Below, one piece after another: positions 12,201 through 24,500 of a DNA stretch of 64,000 nucleotides (position 1 is the first letter of the stretch; each line of letters starts with the position of its first letter). The notes beneath the pieces were generated by a model that saw only the letters and a list, made by a program, of their open reading frames with translations, did no database searches and was not told the DNA's origin. Made by a program: the position numbers and the translations under genes. This DNA comes from Protea cynaroides (Eukaryota; Streptophyta; Magnoliopsida; Proteales; Proteaceae), in the NCBI GenBank assembly GCA_028583415.1, contig CM053274.1:93776549-93840548 (forward strand), given 5' to 3'.

Positions 12201-14334
12201 TCAAGCAAAGAAAAAGTCCCGACAGCAGAAACCGATATATCAATGTCTTTAGATTCAAAAACTATGTTTTATTTTATTGTCCAAAAACCTGATATATTGC
12301 AACAGGAAACACCAGAAAAGGTAAGCGCTAAACTCAATTTTTCACAAGACCACACACTTTTTTTTTCTGACATTTTCGATTGGAGAATGGAAAATTCTAG
12401 TTTCTGAGCAATTAAACATAACTGAAATGGAAAGCAGTAGATCTATAAAGGAAAAACCCATACCTTCACAGATATTGATGAGGATGCTGACGAAGCCTTG
12501 AGCCCTCTAAACCCAATATCATATGAGATGCTTCCATCAGCTTTAAACAATCCATAGTTCCTCTCAGATGTCGGCCCAGGCTTCAAATTTTCATTAAACA
12601 AGGCAAAGATATATGCCTTTGCCACCATCTTTGGCCTTAGAGGGGTCCCCTTCCTCAAGGCAAGCCGTTTACGAAGATTATAATTATAAGTTCTGGCATT
12701 TCTAACTGTGGCCCCGACTTCATTTGTATCCCCATGAGAAGCCCAACCAGTCTCTGAAACTATAACTTCCATTTTATTAAATCCAGCAGCTTCTAAAGCT
12801 GCGTAAGCAGCATCAAGTTGAGCATCAAACATGTTATCATAATGGAGATTAGTCTTCTGATCGTAAATTCCAGAGTTAGGTTCAAACAAAGCATAATTAA
12901 TATCAATATGCTCGGGATCACTAATGTAGGCCAAAAAGGGGTAGGCATTGATGAAGAAAGGAGAACCGATCTGCGAAAAGAACTCCAAAAGTGGCTTCAT
13001 GTATTGAATGATATTGTCGTTAAAAACACATGAAGATGGAGGATAGGAATTAGCAAACACAGCCTCGGAATGAGCAGTTGAGATTTGAATTAAATCAGCC
13101 AAATGAAGCCGGTTGGTGGCATTATAAATATTCTTTACTGCACCCAGAAGAGCCTCCCAGAGTTCCTGATCACTCCCTCCAAACACCTCGTTCCCAACGG
13201 TAATCCCACGGATATGTGTTCCTGGAAGAAATGGCTGCACATTTTGTTTTATCCAATCCATGGCACTGTCCTCATTCACACTCATGTTTTTCAGGTATTC
13301 ATTGGGAACATTAACTACTAATTCAAGCCCAGAACCACTAAAAGCCTTCAGGACACTTTGATCAGCATCATATATCCTAACATTCTTTATCTTTGCTGCT
13401 CTAAGAAGTGTCACAACGCTTTCAGGTTGAGGGATGTTATCAGCAATCCTGCCATAATTTATTCCATAGGTCCCAGTAAATGCCTGCACGATCAGAACTG
13501 GGGCAAAATAAAAATAAAATAAAATCAATATCTTCAATAGTCATAAGTATTCCTCGTTGGAGGAAGTATATCCAAATTACAAGGACTAATAGATCACACT
13601 CATTAAAGTATCAAAGAGTACCATACACTGTATTTCAATAATAAACGTGGAACTTTGACCTCAACGAGAATACCAAAGTCAATGAAACTATCTTTCCTTC
13701 TATTTTCTTTTCCCAGCTTGTTTTAGGGGAAATTTTGAAGAATCAGAAATTCCATCACAATAGTTCCAGTAATCACAGAATACAGATGCGACTTCCAAGA
13801 TGCATCAGTAGATTGTTACTTACAGGTAGTTCCCCAAGACTAGAGTTTTACAACAGATCAAGGCAAAGTTTACATAGGTCATTAAGGGACAAGAAAACAA
13901 GACTTCTAAGTCTAAGCAGGTTGAATCATCATTCAACCATCAGAATCACTCCTCAGAGAGATCTTAGGTCGAATCTGAAGCACGGAAAGATAATTTATTC
14001 AACAACATAATATACAATTCATCCATTGAAAAACCAGAATCTTAATATTGTACTAATAAGCATGATTAATGATGACAGTCAAAGCTATCCAAATTCCAAA
14101 CTCGTATAACTGTTCTAGGGGTTTGTGAGGGGGGTGTGGAATCCGAAGTTCGTGTTTAATTCAGCAAAATTCAAAACATCCAGCATAATAGATTCCAAAT
14201 TGAAAAGCAAAGAAAGGAATGGAAAAGAAACAAGGCACCTTTAAAAAGAAGTCAAGGGGAATAAGGGACATACCATTGGGAAAGTAGCCGAGGGAGAAGA
14301 GCGGAAGAAAGCAGAGAAAGAAACGCGAAACCAT
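9284..14334 (-). CDS. GPI-anchored glucan endo-1,3-beta-glucosidase (GH17)
   Basis: Three exons, 14334-14274, 13497-12464 and 9361-9284, encode 390 residues. Intron 1 (776 bp, phase 1) splits the signal peptide; its acceptor is CCCCAG at 13503-13498. Intron 2 (3.1 kb, phase 0) separates the catalytic domain from a 25-residue final exon. The protein has a signal peptide (about 1-26), a GH17 barrel (27 to about 350, beginning TGTYGINYGRIADNIP), proton donor Glu124 in ITVGNEV and nucleophile Glu269 in VIVSETGW. A Ser-rich linker is followed by a hydrophobic tail ending MVLMSCAAVLLLL, a GPI signal. No X8/CBM43 module is seen. The family hydrolyses callose; GPI-anchored members act at the cell wall and plasmodesmata. 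Reading through the intron 2 donor would give a protein without the anchor. GH17 assignment is certain; the last exon is a strong inference from splice phase and anchor character. Confidence 0.93.
9362..12463 (-). other. Intron 2 of the glucanase gene (3.1 kb)
   Basis: Donor GTATGG at 12463 and acceptor ATTACAG ending at 9362 (minus strand). The interior is AT-rich with no transposon ends that I could define. A short tRNA-like stretch near 11050 (gggttaactggttaagag) may be a SINE remnant. Confidence 0.75.
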
Positions 14335-15300
14335 CCTCACTGATTTGGAAGAGGAACTAGGGAAGGAAAATTCCGTACTATTAAGTAGTAGAAAGTAGAG
14401 GGATCTCGATTGTAATCGCAGTTGGGAAATACAGAGGGGCGGAGACGGAGTAGAAGAGCAAACCCAAATAAGAAAACAACATTGACGACGACTCCAACTC
14501 CAACACCTTTGGATGCAATGCTTCTGCTGCTGGCATCCCATAGACCAGAAGAAGAAGGTTTCCGCACCCTCACAGGCTGGCCTTCACCTTCCTTCTTTGT
14601 TCCTAAAACCCAAAATATTTTCCCCTTTTGGAAGTTTTGTTCTCGAGTTGGTCTTCGAATAGATTCCCTCTACTCCTCCTAAAGCAAACCTTTTCTTCTT
14701 TCCATTCGAACATAGCTTTCCTTGTTCGTTCTTTCTTTCTTTCTATCTATCGTTTCCTTGTTAAAATATCTCCCTCTTTCCCACACCCACACATAAATTT
14801 GCTTCTCTTCTTCTTCAGTTCTGCCTGATCGGTATATTCAGGTAGAACAAAGATAGATAACAAGGGATTTGAGATTCTGGAAGTGAAGAAAGCATGGAGA
14901 AACAGAGTAACAGTGATAGAGAGAGAGAGAGAGAGAGAGAAGAGAGTGTCTATCCCGTGCTGTGGCCTTGGACACTACCGCAGATGGTCGGCCGATAGGT
15001 TTTATTGGTCTGACTGAACTTTCGAAAGTGTAAATGAATATGGAGAAACGTCTGGTCGAGTTTCTCAACCTTTTTGAGAGTTAGGAGAGAAGATTCGTCT
15101 TTGTTTCATAACAGCAAAGGCAGAGCGGAAGGGGGTTTGCTTTGGTGTGGTGGCAGTCGTTTTCTTATTTCTCTACATCTTTTGACTTTTCCTTTGCGTT
15201 CTCTTTTCTCGTTTTTTCATTTTCTTTTCTTTTTCATATTTATTGTTTGTGTGCCAGGTGGACAGACTATAGTGATGGCCAGAGTGTAATGGGACCCACA
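14335..15300 (-). other. 5' region of the glucanase gene
   Basis: Upstream of the start codon the minus strand has long pyrimidine/purine tracts and a GA repeat at 14919-14940. The 5' untranslated region and promoter should lie here, but no TATA box stands out. Confidence 0.4.
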
Positions 15301-16180
15301 GTGGGGGCCCAATGAATTAATAGGGCAATTGCCAAGTGACTGTTGGAATTTCCCTTCCCACCTGATAACCGTCCCACATCCCATAGTGCAAAAGTGGTCC
15401 CATACCTATGTACGGCTTACAAAAGATGTGGGGTGGCTATCAAATTTGCGAATTCAAATCCTCTACGCCGCCGTAGGAGGGTTCTGTGGTTGATCCAAGG
15501 GATTAGGAATTAATCGATCCGACTATCAATTCATGGGAAAGTGGGTCCACTTAAATCCTACCCTGGATAGACGGCAAGTCTACAGGAGACGATTTGATTG
15601 CCAAATTTACGCTCTCAAATTTGAACTTATGCCAGTATTCAGGCTTCATGGCAACTTCCACTGTTTTATAAGCCCTTCCACCGTCATTTTCTCTTTCTAT
15701 ACCTATAATATGTACGGAGACTTACATATTAATACAATAATTAAAGGTTATTTGATTCAACATATATTAATAATGTAAAATTTTGTACCAATGCAAATCA
15801 TTTCCTATGTATGTAAAATATAGTAACATTGTGACATTTCCTTTTCATATATTATGATAAGATTAATTGAAGGTTCATAGATTCCCTTTTGGATCTATTA
15901 TTGCTAAGAAAAGCTTTTGCTGAAAGAAAATTAAAGAAAGAAAGAAAGAAAGAGCTATGATATTGTTAAAATTTACATTTTTATTATATATTGTATCATC
16001 ATATGGGTGAAAATATAATTTCAAGCCCTGTGGAAATAAAATCCCTATCAGTCCACAGAATTTTGCCACGTGACATAAAGATATTTCCAAGCATCCTCTT
16101 TCAAGCCTTGTTCTATTAGTAGATTGCCTCCAATACTTAAAATAAAAAATAACTAACTCACAAGGTTGAATCTCCTTCGT
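15300..16180. other. Intergenic DNA
   Basis: AT-rich sequence without a recognisable gene. A GAAA microsatellite lies near 15930-15950 and a G-box core CACGTG near 16067. Confidence 0.4.
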
Positions 16181-16182
16181 TC

Positions 16183-16605
16183 ATGTAATATTGTCTATTT
16201 TGGAAGGAGGTCTGCGATTTTTAATATCCATTTTGGATGGAGGTCTGCTATTTTTAATATGCATCTATATGGAAGGAATTGATCCATGCTTTATAAGGCA
16301 CAAGTTGGTCTCTTGACACTCAAACAATGTGAGACTATCTTAGTCGCTCTCTCCTTATTTTGACTACAACAAAGGCTCGGGAATTTGTTGCATACCATCC
16401 GAGATTCCACAAATGGCACCAATGTTAAGGCTCGAGAGAAGCATTATTTCCATATAATATTGTCCACTTTGGGTGGAGGTTTGCATGGTTTTTAAATGAA
16501 TATACGTGAAAAGGGTTTGGCTCTTGCTTATAAATCACAAACTCTCTCGACACCCAAACAATGTAAAACTATCTTAGTCGCTCCCTCCTTATTTTAAAAA
16601 TAAAT
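16183..16605. repeat. Pair of imperfect direct repeats (~160-180 bp)
   Basis: Two diverged copies, about 16183-16365 and 16450-16605, share the order taatattgtc, tggaggt(c/t)tgca, caaacaatgt and actatcttagtcgctc. This arrangement is seen in dispersed plant repeats; the class is not identified. Confidence 0.65.
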
Positions 16606-16965
16606 AATTTAAAAATAAAAAATTAGAAGACTTGAAAACCTTTTCCCATAATTCACATACCCAATTTTTTTAAATAAACCCCAATACTCAAAGTTGTGAA
16701 AAGGACATGTAAGTGGACGCAAAATAAGACCATAGTCTTCGATTTTAATTCTTAGTTATTGAAACTTGGGACTTCATGGTTTTTCATGGTCCTCTCCTAT
16801 CGTGGAGCTTCAGCCTTGTGGGGGTTATTTTTCAATGGTTTTTCGCAGTTGGGTTCTTATAATTTTTGCCGTACAAGATTCTAATTATTGACTTACCCTT
16901 TCGATGACTGCTTTGGGCAGCTTATTTGAATAACTTATTATATTTCTATTTAAAAAGTCCACCAC

Positions 16966-16968
<3 letters not shown>

Positions 16969-16997
<29 letters not shown>

Positions 16998-16998
16998 G
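16969..16998. repeat. GAT trinucleotide microsatellite
   Basis: About nine GAT units in an otherwise featureless intergenic stretch. Confidence 0.9.
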
Positions 16999-16999
16999 C

Positions 17000-18057
17000 C
17001 TGCATGCCTTCTTGATTCTCATACAACCATTAAATTCGATACCACCTACACTAGTTCATTGTATTAGATGGGATTAGTCCAATTTATGTACACATCTGAC
17101 CATTGACTATTGACTATGTAAAATTCAAAGATATTTTGAGAAATGAACCAACGGCATTCGATCAGTCGTGCCGGTTGTGATCGCATGATTGGCACCTCTC
17201 TGACAATAGGAGAGGATTTGCATCTAAAAAAGACAATCTCTTATCTTTCATTTTTCCTTTCGCTATCATTCTTTTACTACGCGTCATTAATTCCTTACAC
17301 CCCCTACACTGGAAATGGAAACCCTCAGCTCCTTATCTAAAATTGCATCTTTATTATAGTGATTTGATACTAAGTAGGGGAATAGTACGTATCAGTAATC
17401 TGCCCTAGATGCTTTATGGTGTAGGGAGAAATGAGAATCTTGAGATGGGCCATGGGTGGGTCTCATGGACCACAGGAGCTGATGCTTTAGAACACCATTG
17501 GACCACTGGTAACATCAACAAAGAGATCAATGGAAACCATGCAAAAAAAGGAAAAAAAAGAGTGGTGAATCATACAGATTTTAATTGCATTTCTCTTGCT
17601 GATCAGTTTTCCTACTTGACTAAAGTAATTATAAACCACAAGGAAAGCAAGTAGGAAGGAGAAAGTTGTCCTCATTTGTCTTCTGAGGAAGCCATTGATC
17701 TTCTACTCAAGCTTTGTTCTTGGAAACTTGTTTGGAGCTTTTCAGTTCTTCTTTTTAAATTCTCAATGATTATCACTATAATTAGAGAGCTCGAGGTTGC
17801 CTTGAACCTTCAACCTTTGAGTCTGCCTTTTAATCTTTTTTATCAGGATTAACTAGTTTCTTGTTGTCTCACAGGGATTGGTGGATCATAACTATATTTG
17901 AAAAAGATTATCCCTTTCAACTCTTTCAAGGATCAATGAATATTCATTAACTGAAGAAGAAAAAACATAATAAAGATGGAGGGTTCTTTACTTTAATTGT
18001 TGGATTAGCTTAGGGTATCAAGAAATGGAGACATGGTTTTTGTACAAAAGTATCAAC

Positions 18058-18095
<38 letters not shown>

Positions 18096-18580
18096 AGATT
18101 ACACATCATCCGATGGTTGAAAATATAGGAAACCTTTTTCCTTAAAAATATTAAGAAATCATTTGGTTGAGAGAAGCAAGTTGAGAGTAATGCTTTAGTG
18201 ATATGTATACTTCTTTTCTGCTTTTTATTGAAAAGCTTCTCCTAAAGGTTCTGCTAATGCTCCTTCTTTCTTTCTCTATGTGCGGTGTGTGTGGGGATGT
18301 TATTGATAGAATGTTGAAAACAATAGCAGATTTGTTTGATAGGATTAAAGATTTCTTAAAGACTGAATCAATCTTAAGATTCTCCCAAGCCCTTAAAGAG
18401 TTTGCTTAATTACCAAGTTCTTGATACCATATAGAAATGGAGGGACACTTGATACAAAAGGCTGTCTTTTTTATGTACTTATTGGGGGATCCTTTTTCTG
18501 ACATCAACCAAGGTATGATCCATGAAACTGAACCCTCTTGTTAAGTCGAATCGTTGACAAGGCTCTAGTGATCCGAATCA
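17000..18580. other. Intergenic DNA with GA microsatellite
   Basis: No gene recognised. A GA repeat lies at about 18065-18090. Short open frames here have no recognisable domain. Confidence 0.4.
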
Positions 18581-18675
18581 GGGTTAACTCAATTGGTAAA
18601 GACCAACATCTAAAAGGGCTCATTAATTCAATTCCTCGGGGCCTACCTATCGCAAAAGAAAAAGAAAAAAAAAAT
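18580..18675 (+). mobile_element. SINE-like element, copy 2
   Basis: tRNA-related head gggttaactcaattggtaaa (box-A-like), then gaccaacatct, a box-B-like ttcaattcctcggggcctacc and an A-rich tail at 18653-18675. It shares its modules with the elements at 7710 and 39664. Confidence 0.6.
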
Positions 18676-18679
18676 TGAA

Positions 18680-21503
18680 TCAGGGTTGGTTGATTCCGAT
18701 TTCGATCTAGAATGGATGAAGTAGCCGGAATCAAGCCGATTCTCTTCGACTAATTCACTTTATTGAATTATTTGGCTGAACCTAATTATACGAATTATTC
18801 CCTGCATTTTCTAGCGAATTTCAATCGAATTTGCAAATAATATAAAGAATTATTCCGAATTTTACGCCCTTCAGATAATTCTCGAATCTGAATCTCCAAT
18901 CCATCATCTTACCATTCTTATCTAAACTCCTATAAGTTAAGTTTTGTGGTATTCAAGCATGTTCTCTGAGTATATCGATCATAAGTTATTGTTTAAATAT
19001 TTTCTTAAAATTTTATAAAATTTAATTTCCTTCATTAATGAACTGGAATTTGGAAGCTAGAGTTTCAATATTAAATCATCATTATCTAAAGCTTCTTTTC
19101 CCCCATTCTCTTGCCATAAGAGTTTTTTCCCTCTTGGTTTTGTTCCGTTTCCATTGCTAGGTCAGTGACAGTTCTCAATACTCATGCTTCTATGTATTTT
19201 TCTATAGGTTTATCATGATTGTTCAATCCCATGTTATTCTTCTACAGGCTTCCAACCTTTTTTTCCCCTTAGTACCGACGACATGTGGACAGTTGTGCTA
19301 CGACAAATACAGCGGAAGAACGCAGATAATAGTGGTATGAAATTCAAATAAACAATAAAGAATAAAGACACGAGAAATTTATGTGGTTCGATCAATGTGA
19401 TCTACATCCACGGGCGAGGAGATTTTCACTAGATCAATAAGAAGAAGAAGATTAGAAAGTGTACCTTATAGAGTGGCACGAATACACAAGATTGCAACCA
19501 GCTTCAACAATGAACAAGAACTTTAGTTGCTCTCCTTTTTTTTTTTTTTTTTTTTCTTTCTTCCTCTTACTTTTTGCCGCTAGGTCAGAAAAAATCCTTA
19601 ACTATTCTCTCTCACACAATTATATTTATAGGAGAAAAGTAATTGAGGGAATAGGGAATCATTTTCCCACAACTTTCCTATTTTCTTTTTAACTAAAAAA
19701 GGAAGATACGATATGGTCCATAATAACCATAAAAGACTCAAATTTCAAACCACAAAATAACAAGTTGAGCTCCAGTTCTGAAGAAAAGATTGTGGTCGAT
19801 AATGTGAAATGAAGAATGTGTACCTTCTCATTAATGTTTCTCATTAATGCATTCAATGGGAAGGAAATAAAATGCTCGTTACCCACCTTCGAAGAATTGG
19901 AAAAAAAAAAAAAACGTGCCGAAATGCATCACGGCATTTAAGTAGCTACGGAACATTCAATGGTGGAGCAAACAAGGTGATGGAGCTTACAAAGCTCTCT
20001 CTCCCTCTATAAAAAGAGGGGAAACAGCTTTGATGTACGACACAACACCAGTACAAAAACACACCAAACATAAGAAAGTTTAAAAGAAAAAAAGAGAGTT
20101 AATTGCTTTTGGGTCATTTTTGAGTTGGGTGTTTTACATTGAGTTTGGGTTCATTTGTAAGAAGCCTTGGAGTGTACTATTTCTTTGGATGAGGGTTTCA
20201 TTTAGGAATACTTATGGAGAATTGTACTAGTGAGATTTTTTTTTATTGAAAGTAAGACCCATATTTGTCAAGGTTAAGGGCAAATCAAGCTTTCATAAGA
20301 TTGTCTCATAGATGTAGGCTATCACATCAGTTTTGAATCACGTATATCTTTTTGTATCTTTGCATCTTATTCCTTTTTTACGCTTTGCATTTTTCACGCG
20401 TCAGTATCAAACTTGCCGATTACGTGGGAGATTTTCCACAACGATGACTTCCTAAATTTAATCAGGTGGAGTCTCAGGGGTACCTTTATTGTCCTAGCAC
20501 TTTGATATTGCATCTGTAATATTCTGTCCTGAATTCCTTCCTGTGCAGGCATCCAGAATGACATCAGATCCTCACCAGTGCACTGGAGAAATGGACAGCA
20601 CTGACAGGGCTGGTTGAACAGAATAAACACCTCCGATGAGGGGTACCAGGATTCTGACTTTTTTTTATTCTTTTCTCCCCTTTTCCTAGTGGATTTCAAT
20701 TTTCTGTGGGGTTTCCTCACATTCTTGAATTATCACCTGGTTCTTTTCTTGATTAGAGCCTAAATAACATTTTTCATTCAAATGTCAAGGATCAATCGAT
20801 GTATTTCTTCAATTTTTGTATAATTTCAGTTGCGTGCGTGCTCGACTTGCTCATGGTCTGGCTGTTATAATCACCAAGAAGCTTTGCCATATTTGGTGAT
20901 CATGTTTAAGACAACAAACAACAGCTTGAGTACATATTCATTTATTATTGAACTTTTCGTGAATCCATTGAGACCAACACCAATTCCATTTGTTTTCCTG
21001 TGACGAACACTTTTAACCCAGTGTTCCCAATGAGCCAAAATTTGTCAATGGATCCACCTAAGAGCTTTCCTAGAGTGTATTATTACAATCTGCAATCGGA
21101 TAGAGTTCTACTGCTAAGTAGCCAAGCATGGAAAATGGTTTGCTTTCACAAATCCTGTACAGCTTCTCCAAAATAATAGCATTACAGTAGCAGAACACAT
21201 TGATCCCTCTCTAATAGAACAGTGTCAACCCAGCAGAAGACAGAAAGCTACAGTAGGCCAGATACTAACTGGATACACAATTATAACAGAGCATATCAGC
21301 AGTGTCAGACACCTAAGATTACAGGATCACTACAGAGTACAATCAACACCACCTAAATGCAACAATACTTGCTGCATCAAAAGGCCTACCCTACCAAAGT
21401 ACATGTATAAATCAGATCTGACATTTAACATTAATATTACAGTCATCCAAATGAACCCAAGAAGGGGCAGAAGAAGCCATGGGCAGAAAAGGGAAAAATA
21501 CAT
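18680..21503. other. Intergenic DNA with dispersed repeat fragments
   Basis: No intact gene. Around 19300-19450 the motif atttatgtggttcgatcaat and acatccacgggcgagg resembles a widespread plant dispersed repeat (inference). A poly-T lies at 19538-19556. An open frame on the minus strand at 20394-20720 (108 codons) has no recognisable domain. The final part (about 21100-21503) is probably the 3' untranslated region of the MBD gene. Confidence 0.4.
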
Positions 21504-24500
21504 TCAACAGCTCACTGCAGAAGGGGCAGGAGACTGCTGGGCATCAACTCGCCCCATTTGATTAACCTCTCGAGGCTTGGACTCACCAGCCTCACTGTTT
21601 CGGCTGCCATTCTCCATCACTTCTCCCACCTTACCTTTCTCTTCAACTGTCAAGTTATGTTCCTCGTTTTTTCCATTTGCAGCTTGTTTCTCCTCGATCT
21701 CTTCCACAGTTTCAGCTACACATTGGTTGAGTTTCTCTTTTTCTCCTGGCTCCACTTCACTGTTCATTTCATCGAAAACAACTGTCTCTGGTTTATCTTG
21801 TTCCTCATGATTTGGTCCATCCTCTTTCCCAGCTTCTGCTTGTGGCAGCACCAATTTTTCTGGGACCTGGTCCTCCATTTTAACTTCTTTTTTAGCATCA
21901 TCCATGGCGGCAACTGGTGCATCTGGCAATTGAACTTCCTTCCCTTCTTGGACCTTTTCGGCTGACTCAGCTTCTGTAGCTGTATTATCCTTCTTGATTA
22001 CCTCAGCGTCATTTTCAGTGACAATCTTTTTCTCAGATGGGGCTCCTTCCAGTGCAGCTTCTTCTGTTAAGGTACTAGACTTCTTTGTTGGCTCTGTATC
22101 TTCATGAGTTTTGTCTTCATTCCCACCTTGATTTTCCTTAACAACAGCATCCTCTTTCTTTGTTTCTGCATTATTATTTTCACTCATCTCAGCATCTTGC
22201 ATGTCATCTTCTTTCTTCTCTTCTGCAGCAACTTCTGTCTCCTTGTTTCCTTTCTTTGAACCTGCAGGTGATTTTCTGCTTCGTTTTTTTGGAGGCTCGG
22301 GTTCCAGTGGTGGAGTTGCCTTGGCTTTTTCACTGATTCTTGCTGATCTCCTGGGAGTTTCACCAGTGCCCCAATCAAACTCGGATATTCCAGGACCACC
22401 AGGGTGTGACTTGAGGTATTGTTCCAGCTGTTTTCTATTACTGATCTCCTCCCCGGTAGGAGCAACGAAAATGATCTCATTCTTCTTTGGTGTCCCTCCT
22501 TTCTTGGGCATAAACTGCAGAGGACCACATAAGAGCAAAGCCAAACCCTCAAATTATTAGATAGGGGGTAAAATGCAGTTTGCTAAAACAAATGACGATT
22601 GGAAAGAGGAAATTTGAGTCAAACTGCAAATAAGTCCAAGTCTTAAGGAGCATATTTACATACATTGAACTAGTAAGCTAGTCAGTAATCAGTTCTTGTA
22701 ACCTATTCCCATAAGTACTCCTATGACAGTCATCAGTACGCTTAGCTCATTGGGCTGCCTGCTCATGTCCCCACTTTTCTAAAATAAATTTATTTGCTAT
22801 TGTTTTATAACTAAATATATCTGATAATATTACTAAACAGTTTGAGCCTACAAAGCAAATGGTATCTCAATAAATTACGTTTCCTAGTCCTTGGATATCT
22901 CATTTTTTTGTGTGCGCCGCAGAGAGAAGTAAAAGATATCATAAACAGGATCAGGAAGCTAGGCCAAGTGAATAAGTAGAAGCTTATTTCTTCCCCATCG
23001 GGTTTTCAAGCTTGCATGCTGCCTTGTCATAATGGAATACCTAACAAATATTCTGTAAATAGATACATATTATCATCATTCCCTATTGCCAAATTTATTA
23101 AATAATCAGCATGAACTCACCAAAAGAGAATCAAATCATGAATTTAATTTTCAACAAATTAGAGTAAAAGTAGGATCTGGACAAAGAAGGCGGGTACTAA
23201 TAACATGAATCATAGTCCTGGAACAAATGCACATCCATGCCCCTAATCTAAAAGCTAAGATTAACTGCTAGAAGAATAATCTGTAACTACCCAAGAATTT
23301 AAGCCTGAAATCCAGGTGATTAAAGCAGATCTTTTTACCATGTGATCCACCAAGCCCAGGTAAATCATGGTTCTGGAACAAATGCACATCCATGCCCTTA
23401 ATCCAAAGGCTAAAATTAACTGCAGGAAGAATAAGTTGAAACTCCCCAAGAATTCAAGCAAAGTAGACGTTCTACCATGTGATCCACCAAGCCCAGGTAA
23501 ATTGCTACTACTGACACAGTTCCCATGAGTGCGGACGACATATAAGAGGCCAAGATTGAGAATCGAGTTATTCTTAATCCAAGAGGGTTTATTGGATGTT
23601 TCTAACTTCAGTTTCTAGAAGCAAAATAAGGAAAAATTCTAGCAGTACTATTAGAGACGGCAGTGTCCTTTAACTGGAGCTATGTATACCATTGTGTTTT
23701 TAGGTAGAATTGGGTATGATTAAGAATTACAAAATTTTAAATAGAATAATTTCCATTTTTCGAATCAGTCGTAAAGTAATTTCTACTTTAAGTTACTATT
23801 AAAATAAAACCAACTACAAAGAAAAGGATCCCCTATTATTTAGCAATTCTTATGTATTTATGATTGAGGATAGAGGTTACCTTTCCCTTTTTCTCCTCCT
23901 CAGGGACAAGGGGTGGGTTAATAATTAATATTGAGTTTGCAATCAAGTAGAAAATTATCCAGCAGGCCATCATCTAGCACAACCCCTTCAGTATTTATTT
24001 GCAAGCATTATTCAAGATTTCAAGGAGGAATAAAGGTAATCTCCGCATATGGTAATTGCTGCCCATAAAATTCAGTACAACCACATGAAGATCTAAAGCC
24101 AATTGACATTAAAAAATAAATAAATAAAAACCCAATAGATGAGACAGATTCGTCAATGATATAAGCCAAACTTCAACAACAATACTCATCCCAAAGCACA
24201 CTTCTCCTATTGCCAGAATGCTACCTTGGCACAAATAAAAATTAAAGTAATTCTTCATACTGTACCATACCCATTGAACCGTTGGCAGAGATAACAATGT
24301 GGCCCAACACCTTTTAGATGGAAATGTACTTGTCTCCTACCTCATGAGAGACTCTTGATAATCCCTTTTAAATGGCATATTGAAAGACCAATTTGAGATT
24401 CCTTTTTGCTAACAGCCAAGAGTCACATAAACCTCAAAGTTATACCTTTGAGACAATGAGACCACATTTATCACTCTTACCATGAAGATCGATATACCCC

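Noticed and set aside
14161..14541. 126-codon minus-strand frame around the first glucanase exon
   Set aside because: Only the short MVSRFFLCFLPLF part to the donor at 14273 is used; the rest is leader and intron.
20394..20720. 108-codon minus-strand frame
   Set aside because: No domain, signal or homologous neighbour could be recognised; composition fits chance.
21558..22560. Several open frames on the plus strand opposite MBD exon 2
   Set aside because: They are antisense shadows of a Glu/Lys-rich coding exon; the minus-strand frame has a known domain and matching splice sites.
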